From: Streptomyces dysideae
Lineage (GTDB): Bacteria; Actinomycetota; Actinomycetes; Streptomycetales; Streptomycetaceae
Assembly: GCF_001514305.1 (NCBI RefSeq)
Contig: NZ_KQ949088.1
Location: 155,222-219,221, forward strand
Length of the DNA: 64,000 nt
Direction: 5' to 3'
Shown here: one piece after another, positions 9,066-17,231 of the stretch
Numbering within the stretch: position 1 is the first letter of the stretch
Layout of the letters: every line of letters starts with the position of its first letter
Position numbers and translations under genes: made by a program
Notes under the pieces: model-generated
Told to the model about the DNA's origin: nothing
The model's input: the letters and a program-made list of their open reading frames with translations, nothing else
Databases searched by the model: none

Positions 9066-9586
9066 GCCCCGTTGTTGGCATCGTCATGGGGTCGGACTCC
9101 GACTGGCCCGTCATGGAGGCCGCCGCCCAGGCCCTCGACGAGTTCGAGATCGACTACGAGGTCGACGTCGTCTCCGCGCACCGAATGCCGCGCGAGATGA
9201 TCACGTACGGTGAGCAGGCGGCCGAGCGGGGCCTGAAGGTGATCATCGCGGGGGCCGGTGGCGCCGCCCATCTCCCCGGCATGCTCGCCTCGGTGACCCC
9301 GCTGCCGGTCATCGGCGTCCCGGTGCCGCTGAAGTACCTCGACGGCATGGACTCGCTCCTGTCCATCGTGCAGATGCCGGCCGGTGTCCCGGTCGCCACC
9401 GTCTCCGTCGCCGGTGCCCGCAACGCCGGTCTCCTCGCGGCCCGTATCCTCGGCGCCCACGACGAGGAACTCCTCGGCCGGATGCGGGAGTTCCAGCAGG
9501 AGCTGAACGACCAGGCCACCGAGAAGGGCAAGCGCCTGCGCGCCAAGGTCGAGGGGGCCGGGAACGGCTTCGGCTTCGGGAAGTGA
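9062..9586 (+). CDS. purE: N5-carboxyaminoimidazole ribonucleotide mutase
   Basis: PurE converts the product of PurK into 4-carboxyaminoimidazole ribonucleotide. The 174-residue protein shows the class I signatures: MGSDSDWPVM at residues 9-18, SAHRMP near 40 with the catalytic His, and GAGGAAHLPGM near 70. Its ATG overlaps the purK stop, and its stop overlaps the GTG of the dipeptidase gene, so the three genes form a tight operon. The extra C-terminal stretch of about 15 residues (GNGFGFGK) is Gly-rich and probably disordered. Confidence 0.97.
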   Translation: MSPVVGIVMGSDSDWPVMEAAAQALDEFEIDYEVDVVSAHRMPREMITYGEQAAERGLKVIIAGAGGAAHLPGMLASVTPLPVIGVPVPLKYLDGMDSLLSIVQMPAGVPVATVSVAGARNAGLLAARILGAHDEELLGRMREFQQELNDQATEKGKRLRAKVEGAGNGFGFGK

Positions 9587-10770
9587 CGAGGATGGCCTCG
9601 CTGGACGAAGCCCGGGAACTCCTGCGCGAGTTCCCCGTCGTCGACGGTCACAACGACCTCCCGTGGGCGCTGCGCGAACAGGTCCGCTACGACCTCGACG
9701 CCCGTGACATCGCCACATCCCAGGCCGCCCACCTGCACACCGACATCCCGCGGCTGCGCGAGGGCGGCGTCGGGGCGCAGTACTGGTCGGTGTACGTCCG
9801 CTCGGACCTGCCCGACGCGGTGCCGGCGACGCTGGAACAGATCGACTGCGTACGGCAGCTACTGGCGCGCTACCCACGGGACCTGCGGCCGGCGTTCACC
9901 GCGGCCGACATGGAGGCGGCGCGGGATGAGGGCCGTATCGCCTCCCTGATGGGCGCGGAGGGCGGCCACTCCATCGCCAACTCCCTCGCCACACTGCGGG
10001 CGTTGTACGCGCTGGGCGTCCGCTACATGACGCTCACCCACAACGACAACATCGCGTGGGCGGACTCGGCGACGGACGAGCCCGGCGTGGGCGGCCTGTC
10101 GGCGTTCGGCCGTGCGGTGGTCCGGGAGATGAACCGCGAGGGCATGCTCGTCGACCTCTCGCACGTGGCGGCGACGACGATGGGGGACGCGCTGGACGCG
10201 ACAATGGCGCCGGTGATCTTCTCCCACTCCTCGTCCCGGGCCGTCTGCAACCACCCCCGCAACATCCCCGACGACGTCCTGGAACGCCTCCCCGGCAACG
10301 GCGGCATGGCGATGGTCACCTTCGTCCCGAAGTTCGTGCTCCAGGCGGCCGTCGACTGGACGGCGGCCGCGGACGAGAACATGCGCGCCCACGGCTTCCA
10401 CCACCTCGCCACCACCCCCGGGGCGATGAAGGTCCACCGCGCCTACGAGGAACAGAACCCCCGCCCGGTCGCCACGGTGTCCACGGTCGCCGACCACCTC
10501 GACCACATGCGCGAGGTCACCGGCATCGACCACCTCGGCATCGGCGGCGACTACGACGGCACGGCGTTCACCCCGGATGGCCTGAACGACGTCTCCGGCT
10601 ACCCCAACCTGATCGCCGAGCTCCTGGACCGCGGCTGGTCCCGCTCCGACCTGGCCAAGCTGACCTGGCAGAACGCGGTCCGGGTACTGGGCGCGGCGGA
10701 GGACGTGGCCCGCGACCTCCAGACGACGCGGGGTCCGTCCAACGCGACGATCGAGTCGCTCGACGGCTGA
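9583..10770 (+). CDS. Membrane-dipeptidase family (M19) zinc dipeptidase
   Basis: This 395-residue TIM-barrel metallopeptidase should hydrolyse dipeptides. All metal ligands expected from renal dipeptidase are visible: H23 and D25 in DGHNDLPW, Glu in LMGAEGGHS near 128, His in VDLSHVA near 190, and His in IFSHSSSR near 212. The substrate His (LTHND) and the late Asp (GGDYDG) are also present. GTG start overlapping the purE stop. No signal peptide, so it is probably cytoplasmic. Its place in a purine operon has no obvious metabolic reason. Confidence 0.92.
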   Translation: MTRMASLDEARELLREFPVVDGHNDLPWALREQVRYDLDARDIATSQAAHLHTDIPRLREGGVGAQYWSVYVRSDLPDAVPATLEQIDCVRQLLARYPRDLRPAFTAADMEAARDEGRIASLMGAEGGHSIANSLATLRALYALGVRYMTLTHNDNIAWADSATDEPGVGGLSAFGRAVVREMNREGMLVDLSHVAATTMGDALDATMAPVIFSHSSSRAVCNHPRNIPDDVLERLPGNGGMAMVTFVPKFVLQAAVDWTAAADENMRAHGFHHLATTPGAMKVHRAYEEQNPRPVATVSTVADHLDHMREVTGIDHLGIGGDYDGTAFTPDGLNDVSGYPNLIAELLDRGWSRSDLAKLTWQNAVRVLGAAEDVARDLQTTRGPSNATIESLDG

Positions 10771-10941
10771 GCGGTTCCGGCGGAGAGGGCGGGGTGGTCG
10801 GTGGGCCGACCGTTTCGCCCGCAGCCGGCCGCGGTACCCCCGAACGCCCCACCCACCAGGAAGCCCACCCTGCTCCGTGCGACGGTGACCGTACCCCTAC
10901 CGGCACGATCACGACGTAGCTCACGACGTACGGAGCCCGCC

Positions 10942-12057
10942 ATGGCAGACCTCCAGGACGAACTGCGCACCGCGACCGAGGTCGACGCCCTTGACGCCCT
11001 GGCCGGCCCTTTTGCCGACGAGCCGTACGAACCCGTCTCGGACCCCGACGCCGAGCCCCTCGAACGCGCGCACGTGATCCTCGCCGCGCACCCCGTCGCC
11101 GACGGCTACAGCGGTCTGCCGTGGGCGCTGCGGCACCTTCCGTGGTTCGACCTGGAGCTCGGCGAGAGTGCCGTCGACACCGACGTACCGCGGATGCGCG
11201 AAGGTCACGTCGGTGCGCTGTTCTGGTCGCTGCATCTGCCCGAGGGGCTGGACGGGGACCCGGCCGTCGGGGCCACCCTGGAGCAGCTGGACCTGGTGAA
11301 GACCGTCGTACGGGCCCACCCCGAGGGCCTGCGGCTCGCGTTGACCGCCGGGCAGGCCACCGACGTCCACAACTGCGGTCGCGTCGCCGTCCTGCTCGGC
11401 CCCGCCGGCGCCGCCGCCCTCGGCGACTCGCTCGGCATCCTGCGCTCCCTGCACGCCCTCGGTCTGCGCGTCCTCACGTTGTCCGGCGTGTCCTGGGCGA
11501 GCGAGGCGGGGCTGACACGGTTCGGCGAGGAGGTGCTGCGCGAGATGAACCGGCTCGGTGTGCTCGCCGACCTCTCCGGCGCCTCCGCGGACACCGTGCG
11601 ACGGGCGTTCGCGGTCTCCAAGGCGCCGGTGCTCTTCACCCGCTCCGCCGCCCGCGCCCTGCGCCCCCACCCGGCCAACCTCCCCGATGACCTGCTGGCC
11701 GAGCTGGGTGCCGCCAAGGGCCTGTGCATGGTGCCGCTCACCGCCGAACAGACCGGCCCGTCCGTCCGGGACGTCGCCGACCACCTCGACCATCTGCGCG
11801 CCGTCGCGGGCCCGGAATGCGTCGGCCTGTCCGGCACCTACGACGCCGGCACCGCCCACCCCCAGGACCTCGCCGACGCCTCCTGCTACCCGCACCTCAT
11901 CGCCGAGCTCCTGCGCCGCGACTGGGCCGAGTCCGGCATCGCCCTGCTGACCTGGGGCAACGTCCAGCGCGTACTGCGCGGCGCCGACTTCACGGCACGG
12001 GCCGCGCAGCAGCGCCGGGAGCCGTCGACGGCGAAGATCGCGGAACTCGACGGATAG
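10942..12057 (+). CDS. M19 dipeptidase-like pseudoenzyme (active site lost)
   Basis: This 371-residue protein aligns along its length with the dipeptidase upstream (shared PVADGYSGLPWALR-, VPRMREGHVGALFWS- and HPANLPDDLL-type blocks). Every metal-binding residue is replaced: HxD is YSG (56-58), the bridging Glu region LMGAEGG is LLGPAGA, and SHV is SGA. SHSS is TRSA, the substrate LTHND is lost, and GGDYDG is SGTYDAG. The frame is fully open with normal codon use, so the protein is maintained but cannot be a zinc dipeptidase. I chose the ATG at 10942; an in-frame upstream start at 10801 would add 47 unlikely residues. A binding or regulatory role is an inference. Confidence 0.88.
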   Translation: MADLQDELRTATEVDALDALAGPFADEPYEPVSDPDAEPLERAHVILAAHPVADGYSGLPWALRHLPWFDLELGESAVDTDVPRMREGHVGALFWSLHLPEGLDGDPAVGATLEQLDLVKTVVRAHPEGLRLALTAGQATDVHNCGRVAVLLGPAGAAALGDSLGILRSLHALGLRVLTLSGVSWASEAGLTRFGEEVLREMNRLGVLADLSGASADTVRRAFAVSKAPVLFTRSAARALRPHPANLPDDLLAELGAAKGLCMVPLTAEQTGPSVRDVADHLDHLRAVAGPECVGLSGTYDAGTAHPQDLADASCYPHLIAELLRRDWAESGIALLTWGNVQRVLRGADFTARAAQQRREPSTAKIAELDG

Positions 12058-12070
12058 GGTCCAGTCCCCT

Positions 12071-12472
12071 TTACCGGCCGTGCTCGATCCGGCACAAGCA
12101 GAACGGGTGCCCCGCCGGATCGGCGTACACGCGGAAGTCCTCGTCCTTCTCGGCGTTCTCCCTGTGCAGCAGCCGCGCGCCCAGCTCCAGCACCTTCTTC
12201 TCGGCCGCGTCGACCTCTTCCCACGTCGCCCCGGCGTCGAAGTCGATATGGAACTGCTGCGAGTTGCGGTCGGCGCGCGGCCACTCCGGCGGGGTGTACC
12301 CGGCCGCCGACTGGAAGGCGAGCCGCGGGCCGCCCGGGATCTGGAGCACGACCCAGTCGGGGTCCTCGCCGTCGGGCGTACCGCCGGCCACGCGCGCGTA
12401 GAAACCGGCCAGCGCGCGCGGGTCGGGACAGTCGATCGCGACGGAACGGAGACGTGCCACGGGCTCGGTCAT
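12071..12472 (-). CDS. VOC/glyoxalase-superfamily protein
   Basis: This 133-residue protein has the paired beta-alpha-beta-beta-beta pattern of the vicinal oxygen chelate fold: an N-terminal DCPDPRALAGFYARV half and a C-terminal half ending in FRVYADPAGHPFCLC. Members include glyoxalases, dioxygenases and antibiotic-binding proteins; nothing here fixes the substrate. It converges on the M19-like gene with 13 bases between the stops. Immediately upstream lies a fragment homologous to its own C-terminus. Confidence 0.85.
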   Translation of the reverse strand: MTEPVARLRSVAIDCPDPRALAGFYARVAGGTPDGEDPDWVVLQIPGGPRLAFQSAAGYTPPEWPRADRNSQQFHIDFDAGATWEEVDAAEKKVLELGARLLHRENAEKDEDFRVYADPAGHPFCLCRIEHGR

Positions 12473-12500
12473 GGGTTCCTCCTGGCAGGTTGTGAAGTGA

Positions 12501-12602
12501 TCAGCAGGCGCACAGACAGAACGGGTGCCCCGCCGGATCCGCGTACACCCGGAAGCTCCGCGAGCGGTCCTCCGTGTCCAGCGGCTTCGCGCCCAGCGCC
12601 AT
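12501..12602 (-). pseudogene. C-terminal fragment of a second VOC protein
   Basis: This 33-codon open frame ends in FRVYADPAGHPFCLCAC, matching the C-terminal end of the neighbouring VOC protein in sequence and in the underlying DNA (compare 12089-12130 with 12505-12547). The first 90 or so residues are absent: the coding match stops at about 12615, where the GTAAC palindromes of the next promoter begin. It looks like what is left of a tandem VOC duplicate. An ATG at 12602 exists but a 33-residue VOC tail cannot fold as a domain. Confidence 0.75.
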
Positions 12603-12614
12603 GACTTCCTCTTT

Positions 12615-12651
12615 GGTTACTTGTAGAGGTGTGTAACCAGTAACCGTTACT
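12615..12651. promoter_or_regulatory. Clustered GTTAC/GTAAC operator-like palindromes
   Basis: GGTTAC at 12615-12620 pairs with GTAACC at 12633-12638, and AGTAACCGTTACT at 12639-12651 is a perfect 13-base palindrome. A further GTAAC occurs near 12672. The cluster sits 34 bases upstream of the CGNR regulator gene. A regulator binding site, possibly autoregulatory, is inferred. Confidence 0.5.
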
Positions 12652-12684
12652 GCATGCTCACGCATTGGCGGTAACGTCGCAAGC

Positions 12685-13206
12685 ATGAGTGAGAGATCGC
12701 CCGCACCCGGCGCGCTGGCCCTGGTCCAGTCCCTGGTGAACACGCTGGACATCGAATCGGGCGCCGACTCGCTGGACACGCCGGACGGCCGGGTGCCCTT
12801 CGGACTGACCGAGGACGAGGTGCCGGCGGTGCGGGAGCTGCGCGAATCCCTGCGCGCGGCCCTGCTCGCCCACGCCGGCCACCCGGCACACCGTGCGGTG
12901 ACCCCGCTGGGGGAGCTGCTGGCGGCGGTTCCCCTGGTGGTGACGGTCGACGCGGGCGACGGCTCAGGGGCCCTCGCCCCGGCGGACGAGGGCCCCCTGC
13001 TGTCCCGCGTCGCGGCCGCCATCGCCGAGGCCCTGGTCGAGGGCACCTGGACCCGGCTGAAGGCCTGCGAGGCCGCCGACTGTCACTGGGCGTACTACGA
13101 CCGCAGTCCCGCCGGACGCGGCCGCTGGTGCTCGATGCAGGTGTGCGGAGCGCGGGCGAAGATGCGACGGTACCGGGCCAAGCAGACCTTTTCGAAAGGT
13201 AGTTGA
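12685..13206 (+). CDS. CGNR zinc-finger (ABATE domain) regulator-like protein
   Basis: This 173-residue protein has the two-part CGNR layout: an N-terminal ABATE-type domain (about 1-125, starting ALVQSLVNTLD) and a C-terminal zinc finger (about 128-168). The finger cysteines lie in CEAADC and CSMQVCGARAKMRRYRAK; the signature tetrad is CGAR rather than CGNR. Members are thought to be stress-linked transcription factors. Its own promoter carries clustered GTAAC palindromes, consistent with self-regulation, which is an inference. Confidence 0.85.
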   Translation: MSERSPAPGALALVQSLVNTLDIESGADSLDTPDGRVPFGLTEDEVPAVRELRESLRAALLAHAGHPAHRAVTPLGELLAAVPLVVTVDAGDGSGALAPADEGPLLSRVAAAIAEALVEGTWTRLKACEAADCHWAYYDRSPAGRGRWCSMQVCGARAKMRRYRAKQTFSKGS

Positions 13207-13252
13207 AGAATCAGCGGTCGTGGTCCCGGCCCGGTGGTGCAGAATGCGAAAA

Positions 13253-13293
13253 GACGCCGTTTCGGCCGACTGAGCCTCGGCCGAAACGGCGTC
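13253..13293. terminator. Strong bidirectional terminator
   Basis: A perfect 17-bp stem (13253-13269 with 13277-13293) and a 7-base loop lie between the convergent CGNR and UDP-glucose dehydrogenase genes. Confidence 0.9.
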
Positions 13294-13311
13294 GTACGTG
13301 TGCCTCGTGGC

Positions 13312-14655
13312 TCAGGCGGTCGGACGCCCCATCGCGCGGTACGTCCACCCGGCCTCCCGCCACAGCTCCGGGTCGAGGGCGTTGCGCCCGTCCAGGATCA
13401 GCCGGGTCGTCGCGGCCTCGCCGAGCGCGGCCGGGTCCAGCTCGCGGAACTCCCGCCACTCCGTCAGGTGCAGCACGGCGTCCGCGCTCCGTACGGCGTC
13501 GATCGCGGTGTCGGCGTAGCCCAGGGTCGGGAACAGCCGCCGGGCGTTCTCCATGCCCTTGGGGTCGTACACCGTCACCTGGCCGCCCTGGAGGTGGATC
13601 TGCCCGGCGACGTTCAGCGCGGGCGAGTCCCGGACGTCGTCCGAGTCGGGCTTGAAGGTGGCGCCGAGGACGGCGATCCGCTTGCCCAGGAAGGACCCGC
13701 CGCCCAGCGCCTGCCGTGCCAGCTCGACCATCTGCCCGCGCTGACGCATGTTGATGGAGTCGATCTCACGCAGGAAGGTCAGCGCCTGGTCGGCGCCCAG
13801 CTCACCGGCGCGCGCCATGAAGGCACGGATGTCCTTGGGCAGACAGCCGCCGCCGAAGCCGATGCCGGCCCGCAGGAACTTCTTCCCGATCCGGTCGTCG
13901 TACCCGATGGCCTCGGCCAGCTTGGCGACGTCGCCGCCGGAGGCCTCGCACATCTCGGCCATCGCGTTGATGAAGGAGATCTTGGTGGCGAGGAAGGAGT
14001 TCGCGGAGGTCTTGACGAGCTCGGCGGTCGGGAAGTCGGTGACGACGAAGGGCGAACCCTGGGCGACGGGCGTGGCGTACACCTCGCGCAGCAGCTTCTC
14101 GGCCCGTTCGCTGCGCACGCCGACCACGATCCGGTCCGGCCGCAGCGTGTCCTGGACGGCGAAGCCCTCGCGCAGGAACTCCGGGTTCCAGGCCAGCTCG
14201 GCGTCCTCGCCGGCGGGAGAGTGCCCGGCGAGATAGCGGGCCAGCCGGTCGGCGGACCCGACGGGCACGGTCGACTTGCCGACGACGAGGGCGGGCCCGG
14301 TCAGGTGCGGGGCGAGCGAGGCGAAGGCGGACTCGACGTACGACATGTCGCAGGCGTACTCGCCGTGCCGCTGCGGGGTGTTCACGCACACGAAGTGCAC
14401 GTCACCGAAGGCACCGGCCTCGGCGAAGTCCATGGTGAACCGCAGCCGCCCGGAGGACCCCTCGATCCCGGCGACATGCTTGCGCAGCAGCTCCTCCAGC
14501 CCCGGCTCGTACATCGGGACCTGGCCGCGCTGGAGCATCTCGATCTTCTCGGGCACGACGTCGAGCCCGAGTACCTCGAACCCGAGTTCTGCCATGGCCG
14601 CGGCATGGGTGGCGCCGAGATAGCCGGTGCCGATCACGGTGATCTTGAGGGCCAT
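13312..14655 (-). CDS. UDP-glucose 6-dehydrogenase
   Basis: This enzyme oxidises UDP-glucose to UDP-glucuronate with NAD. The 447-residue protein has the NAD loop VIGTGYLGA at about 5-13, the NTPQ motif, the linker helix and the catalytic Cys in GFGGGCLPKD near 265. The C-terminal UDP-binding domain has ATFKPDSDDVRDSP. I chose the ATG at 14655, which has AGGAG seven bases upstream; the open frame extends to 14736 but those 27 residues are not family-like. The product would feed envelope polysaccharide synthesis. It is transcribed divergently from the acyl-CoA dehydrogenase. Confidence 0.94.
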   Translation of the reverse strand: MALKITVIGTGYLGATHAAAMAELGFEVLGLDVVPEKIEMLQRGQVPMYEPGLEELLRKHVAGIEGSSGRLRFTMDFAEAGAFGDVHFVCVNTPQRHGEYACDMSYVESAFASLAPHLTGPALVVGKSTVPVGSADRLARYLAGHSPAGEDAELAWNPEFLREGFAVQDTLRPDRIVVGVRSERAEKLLREVYATPVAQGSPFVVTDFPTAELVKTSANSFLATKISFINAMAEMCEASGGDVAKLAEAIGYDDRIGKKFLRAGIGFGGGCLPKDIRAFMARAGELGADQALTFLREIDSINMRQRGQMVELARQALGGGSFLGKRIAVLGATFKPDSDDVRDSPALNVAGQIHLQGGQVTVYDPKGMENARRLFPTLGYADTAIDAVRSADAVLHLTEWREFRELDPAALGEAATTRLILDGRNALDPELWREAGWTYRAMGRPTA

Positions 14656-14802
14656 GGATGCTCCTGGGGTACGGCTGCGGTGTACGGCGTTCAATGCGCT
14701 GACCGAGCATAGTCGGGGCATGGGCGCGCCCCCCACTGGACACTTAACCCGCTGTCGCCAAGCTCACGTATCACTCCCGTGGGCAGGCCCCTAAAATTTG
14801 GG

Positions 14803-14816
14803 TTACTTAACGGTAA
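14803..14816. promoter_or_regulatory. TTAC-N6-GTAA inverted repeat upstream of acyl-CoA dehydrogenase
   Basis: A short palindrome (TTAC at 14803-14806, GTAA at 14813-14816) lies in an AT-rich patch 40 bases before the TTG start of the dehydrogenase and 148 bases before the divergent dehydrogenase start. Position and symmetry suggest an operator; the regulator is not identified. Confidence 0.35.
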
Positions 14817-14856
14817 TTAGCGTCAGCATCAGAGCTTCTTTGGAGCGTGAGAGACC

Positions 14857-16014
14857 TTGGCCGGATCGGCTGACTTCGACCTGTACCGCCCGTCCGAGGA
14901 GCACGACATGCTCCGCGACGCCATCCGCTCGCTGGCCGAGGCGAAGATCGCGCCGTATGCCGCCGCGGTCGACGAGGAGGCCCGCTTCCCGCAGGAGGCG
15001 CTGGACGCGCTGGTGGCGAACGACCTGCATGCGGTGCACGTGCCCGAGGAGTACGGCGGCGCGGGCGCGGACGCGCTGGCGACGGTGATCGTGATCGAGG
15101 AGGTGGCGCGAGTCTGCGCGTCCTCTTCTCTCATACCCGCCGTGAACAAGCTGGGCTCGCTCCCGGTGATCATCTCCGGCTCCGAGGAGCTGAAGAAGAG
15201 GTACATGACCCCGCTCGCCAAGGGCGACGGAATGTTCTCGTACTGCCTCTCCGAGCCGGACGCCGGCTCGGACGCGGCCGGCATGAAGACGAAGGCGGTC
15301 CGCGACGGCGACCACTACGTCCTGAACGGCGTGAAGCGCTGGATCACCAATGCGGGCGAGTCCGAGTACTACACGGTGATGGCGGTGACGGACCCGACGA
15401 AGCGCTCGAAGGGCATCTCGGCGTTCGTGGTCGAGAAGTCGGACGAGGGCGTCTCCTTCGGCGCCCCCGAGAAGAAGCTCGGCATCAAGGGCTCCCCGAC
15501 CCGCGAGGTCTACCTCGACAACGTCCGCATCCCCGCGGACCGCATGATCGGCGAAGAGGGCACCGGCTTCGCCACGGCGATGAAGACCCTCGACCACACC
15601 CGCATCACCATCGCCGCCCAGGCCCTCGGCATCGCGCAGGGCGCGCTGGACTACGCCAAGGGCTACGTCCAGGAGCGCAAGCAGTTCGGCAAGGCGATCG
15701 CCGACTTCCAGGGCATCCAGTTCATGCTCGCCGACATGGCGATGAAGATCTCCGCGGCCCGCGCCCTGACGTACCAGGCGGCGGCGGCCTCGGAGCGGGG
15801 GGACGCCGACCTGACGTATCTGGGGGCGGCGGCGAAGTGCTTCGCGTCGGACGTGGCGATGGAGGTGACCACGGATGCGGTGCAGCTGCTGGGTGGTTAC
15901 GGCTATACCCGCGACTATCCGGTGGAGCGGATGATGCGCGACGCCAAGATCACGCAGATCTACGAGGGCACGAACCAGGTCCAGCGGATCGTGATGGCCC
16001 GCAACCTGCCGTAA
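14857..16014 (+). CDS. Acyl-CoA dehydrogenase
   Basis: This flavoenzyme introduces a 2,3 double bond into acyl-CoA in fatty-acid or branched-chain amino-acid breakdown. The 385-residue protein has the N-terminal helical domain, the FAD-contacting CLSEPDAGSDA and KRWITNAGE motifs, the C-terminal RKQFGKAIADFQ helix, and LLGGYGYTRDYPVERMMRD followed by the catalytic Glu in QIYEGTNQ near 369. The start is TTG at 14857, which directly opens the conserved N-terminus. Chain-length preference cannot be read. Confidence 0.95.
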   Translation: MAGSADFDLYRPSEEHDMLRDAIRSLAEAKIAPYAAAVDEEARFPQEALDALVANDLHAVHVPEEYGGAGADALATVIVIEEVARVCASSSLIPAVNKLGSLPVIISGSEELKKRYMTPLAKGDGMFSYCLSEPDAGSDAAGMKTKAVRDGDHYVLNGVKRWITNAGESEYYTVMAVTDPTKRSKGISAFVVEKSDEGVSFGAPEKKLGIKGSPTREVYLDNVRIPADRMIGEEGTGFATAMKTLDHTRITIAAQALGIAQGALDYAKGYVQERKQFGKAIADFQGIQFMLADMAMKISAARALTYQAAAASERGDADLTYLGAAAKCFASDVAMEVTTDAVQLLGGYGYTRDYPVERMMRDAKITQIYEGTNQVQRIVMARNLP

Positions 16015-16029
16015 CCACCACGACGGGGA

Positions 16030-16067
16030 GAAGCCCCGGCCAGCCATTCGGCCCGGACCGGGGCTTC
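16030..16067. terminator. Terminator hairpin
   Basis: A 10-bp stem (16030-16039 with 16058-16067), extended by imperfect flanking pairs, follows the acyl-CoA dehydrogenase and precedes the end of the convergent DUF6879 gene. Confidence 0.8.
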
Positions 16068-16071
16068 CTCG

Positions 16072-16593
16072 TCAGACGTCCAGCCCCTTCGCGTACTGCT
16101 CGAAAGGCACCGACTCGGCCAGCGCGATCCGCTTCCACTCCAAGTACGGGGTGATGTCGCCCGTAATCAGCTCCCGGTTGATCTGCGTTCCGTCCGGGCG
16201 GTAGTTGAGATGAACGACGGTTGTCTCGTCGAACATCCAGAAGTCCTGCTCAGGCAGTCCGGGGTTCGAACCGTCGGTCAGATCGATGACGCGATAGTCC
16301 TCCCCGGCCGCGACATTCGTCGGAACTCCCCACGAGAAGGAGTACCTGCTGTACGGCGTGAGCGGCTGACGCACGATCTTCGCTCGGGTCATCGTCCGCC
16401 CCGCCGCCGCGTGCTCGCGAATGGTCTGATGCCACCGCGCGTTGAAGCCGTCCGGCATGGGTTCCCCAGCCAGGAACGCGCCGAAAGTCGCCGCCTCGCC
16501 GGGCATGGTGTAGGTCTGGTGCACTTCGAGCCGGAACGCCGAACGCTTGAAGTCACGGAAGTACGCCTCCCATTCGTCGCCGTCCAGGTACAC
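16072..16593 (-). CDS. DUF6879-family protein (island copy 1)
   Basis: This 173-residue soluble protein is similar to the DUF6879 protein at 18682-19215: both begin with a FxxFxRxAFRLE-type helix, have an RAKIVRQPLTPYSRY-type strand (R-x-Ls-RPLTDY in the other), and contain DFWMFDE. Function is unknown; the family commonly sits beside XRE/DUF397 genes in Streptomyces. GTG start at 16593; an AAGGAGG lies about 38 bases upstream, too far to be its ribosome site, so the start is uncertain. It is the last gene of the minus-strand island. Confidence 0.75.
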   Translation of the reverse strand: MYLDGDEWEAYFRDFKRSAFRLEVHQTYTMPGEAATFGAFLAGEPMPDGFNARWHQTIREHAAAGRTMTRAKIVRQPLTPYSRYSFSWGVPTNVAAGEDYRVIDLTDGSNPGLPEQDFWMFDETTVVHLNYRPDGTQINRELITGDITPYLEWKRIALAESVPFEQYAKGLDV

Positions 16594-16650
16594 GGGGTGT
16601 GGGGTCAGAACCGCCGGTGGGCACGAGCGGCCTCCTTCGAGATGTCTTGG

Positions 16651-17133
16651 TCACACGAGGGGACAGGGCAGGGTGGGTGTCGAGTGGTTCGGGGAACAGG
16701 TCACCACGGCCAAGTGCAGGTACGCGGGGCGTTCGAGGTAGAAGCCGTACGACACATCGGCTCCTGTATCGAGTCGTTCAGCGGCGGAGTCGACCAGCCT
16801 GGCCAGGCGGCCGGTATCACGGTCGTGCTCGCAGGCGAACCGATGCATGTGCTCGGTGAGTCGTTCCCCGATCCAGGCTGCCGCCTCCTTCGCCTCATCC
16901 CACGTGCCGCGAATCAGTGAACGCGGCTTGATGAGCCAGTACGCCGTCTCCAGCGGAGGCAAATCGACGGTGGGGAACTCCGTTGCCACTTCGCGGTAGC
17001 GCTGGAGCAGCCGTTCTCCGCCGGGGTCACCCGGGGCCGGCGGGGGCGGCGGCGCCGGATGTGGAGGTCGCCGAAGCGCCTCTTGGTCGAAGCGCTCCTT
17101 CGGGCCGGTCCACAGATAGCCGTGGTGGTGCAC
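16651..17133 (-). CDS. Hypothetical protein in XRE/DUF6879 island
   Basis: This 160-residue protein is of a type I do not recognise. It has a Pro-rich patch near residues 25-37 followed by a helix-rich region. There is no signal peptide, membrane helix or catalytic motif. The first start codon in frame is GTG at 17133; the frame stays open upstream without ATG, GTG or TTG, so the N-terminus may be trimmed. It lies between a DUF397-like gene and a DUF6879 gene on the same strand. Confidence 0.6.
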   Translation of the reverse strand: MHHHGYLWTGPKERFDQEALRRPPHPAPPPPPAPGDPGGERLLQRYREVATEFPTVDLPPLETAYWLIKPRSLIRGTWDEAKEAAAWIGERLTEHMHRFACEHDRDTGRLARLVDSAAERLDTGADVSYGFYLERPAYLHLAVVTCSPNHSTPTLPCPLV

Positions 17134-17231
17134 CAGTCGTTCCCGTTCGGTGTTGGCAGTCGGGGAACCAGCAGGGCCCGGCCCAAGGAAGCTACGGCGT
17201 GAGCGGCGCCCTGCTGGCGAGGAGAGGAGGA

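Noticed and set aside
12501..13046. 181-codon minus-strand frame as a full gene
   Set aside because: Only the last 33 codons resemble a VOC protein; the rest is antisense to the CGNR gene.
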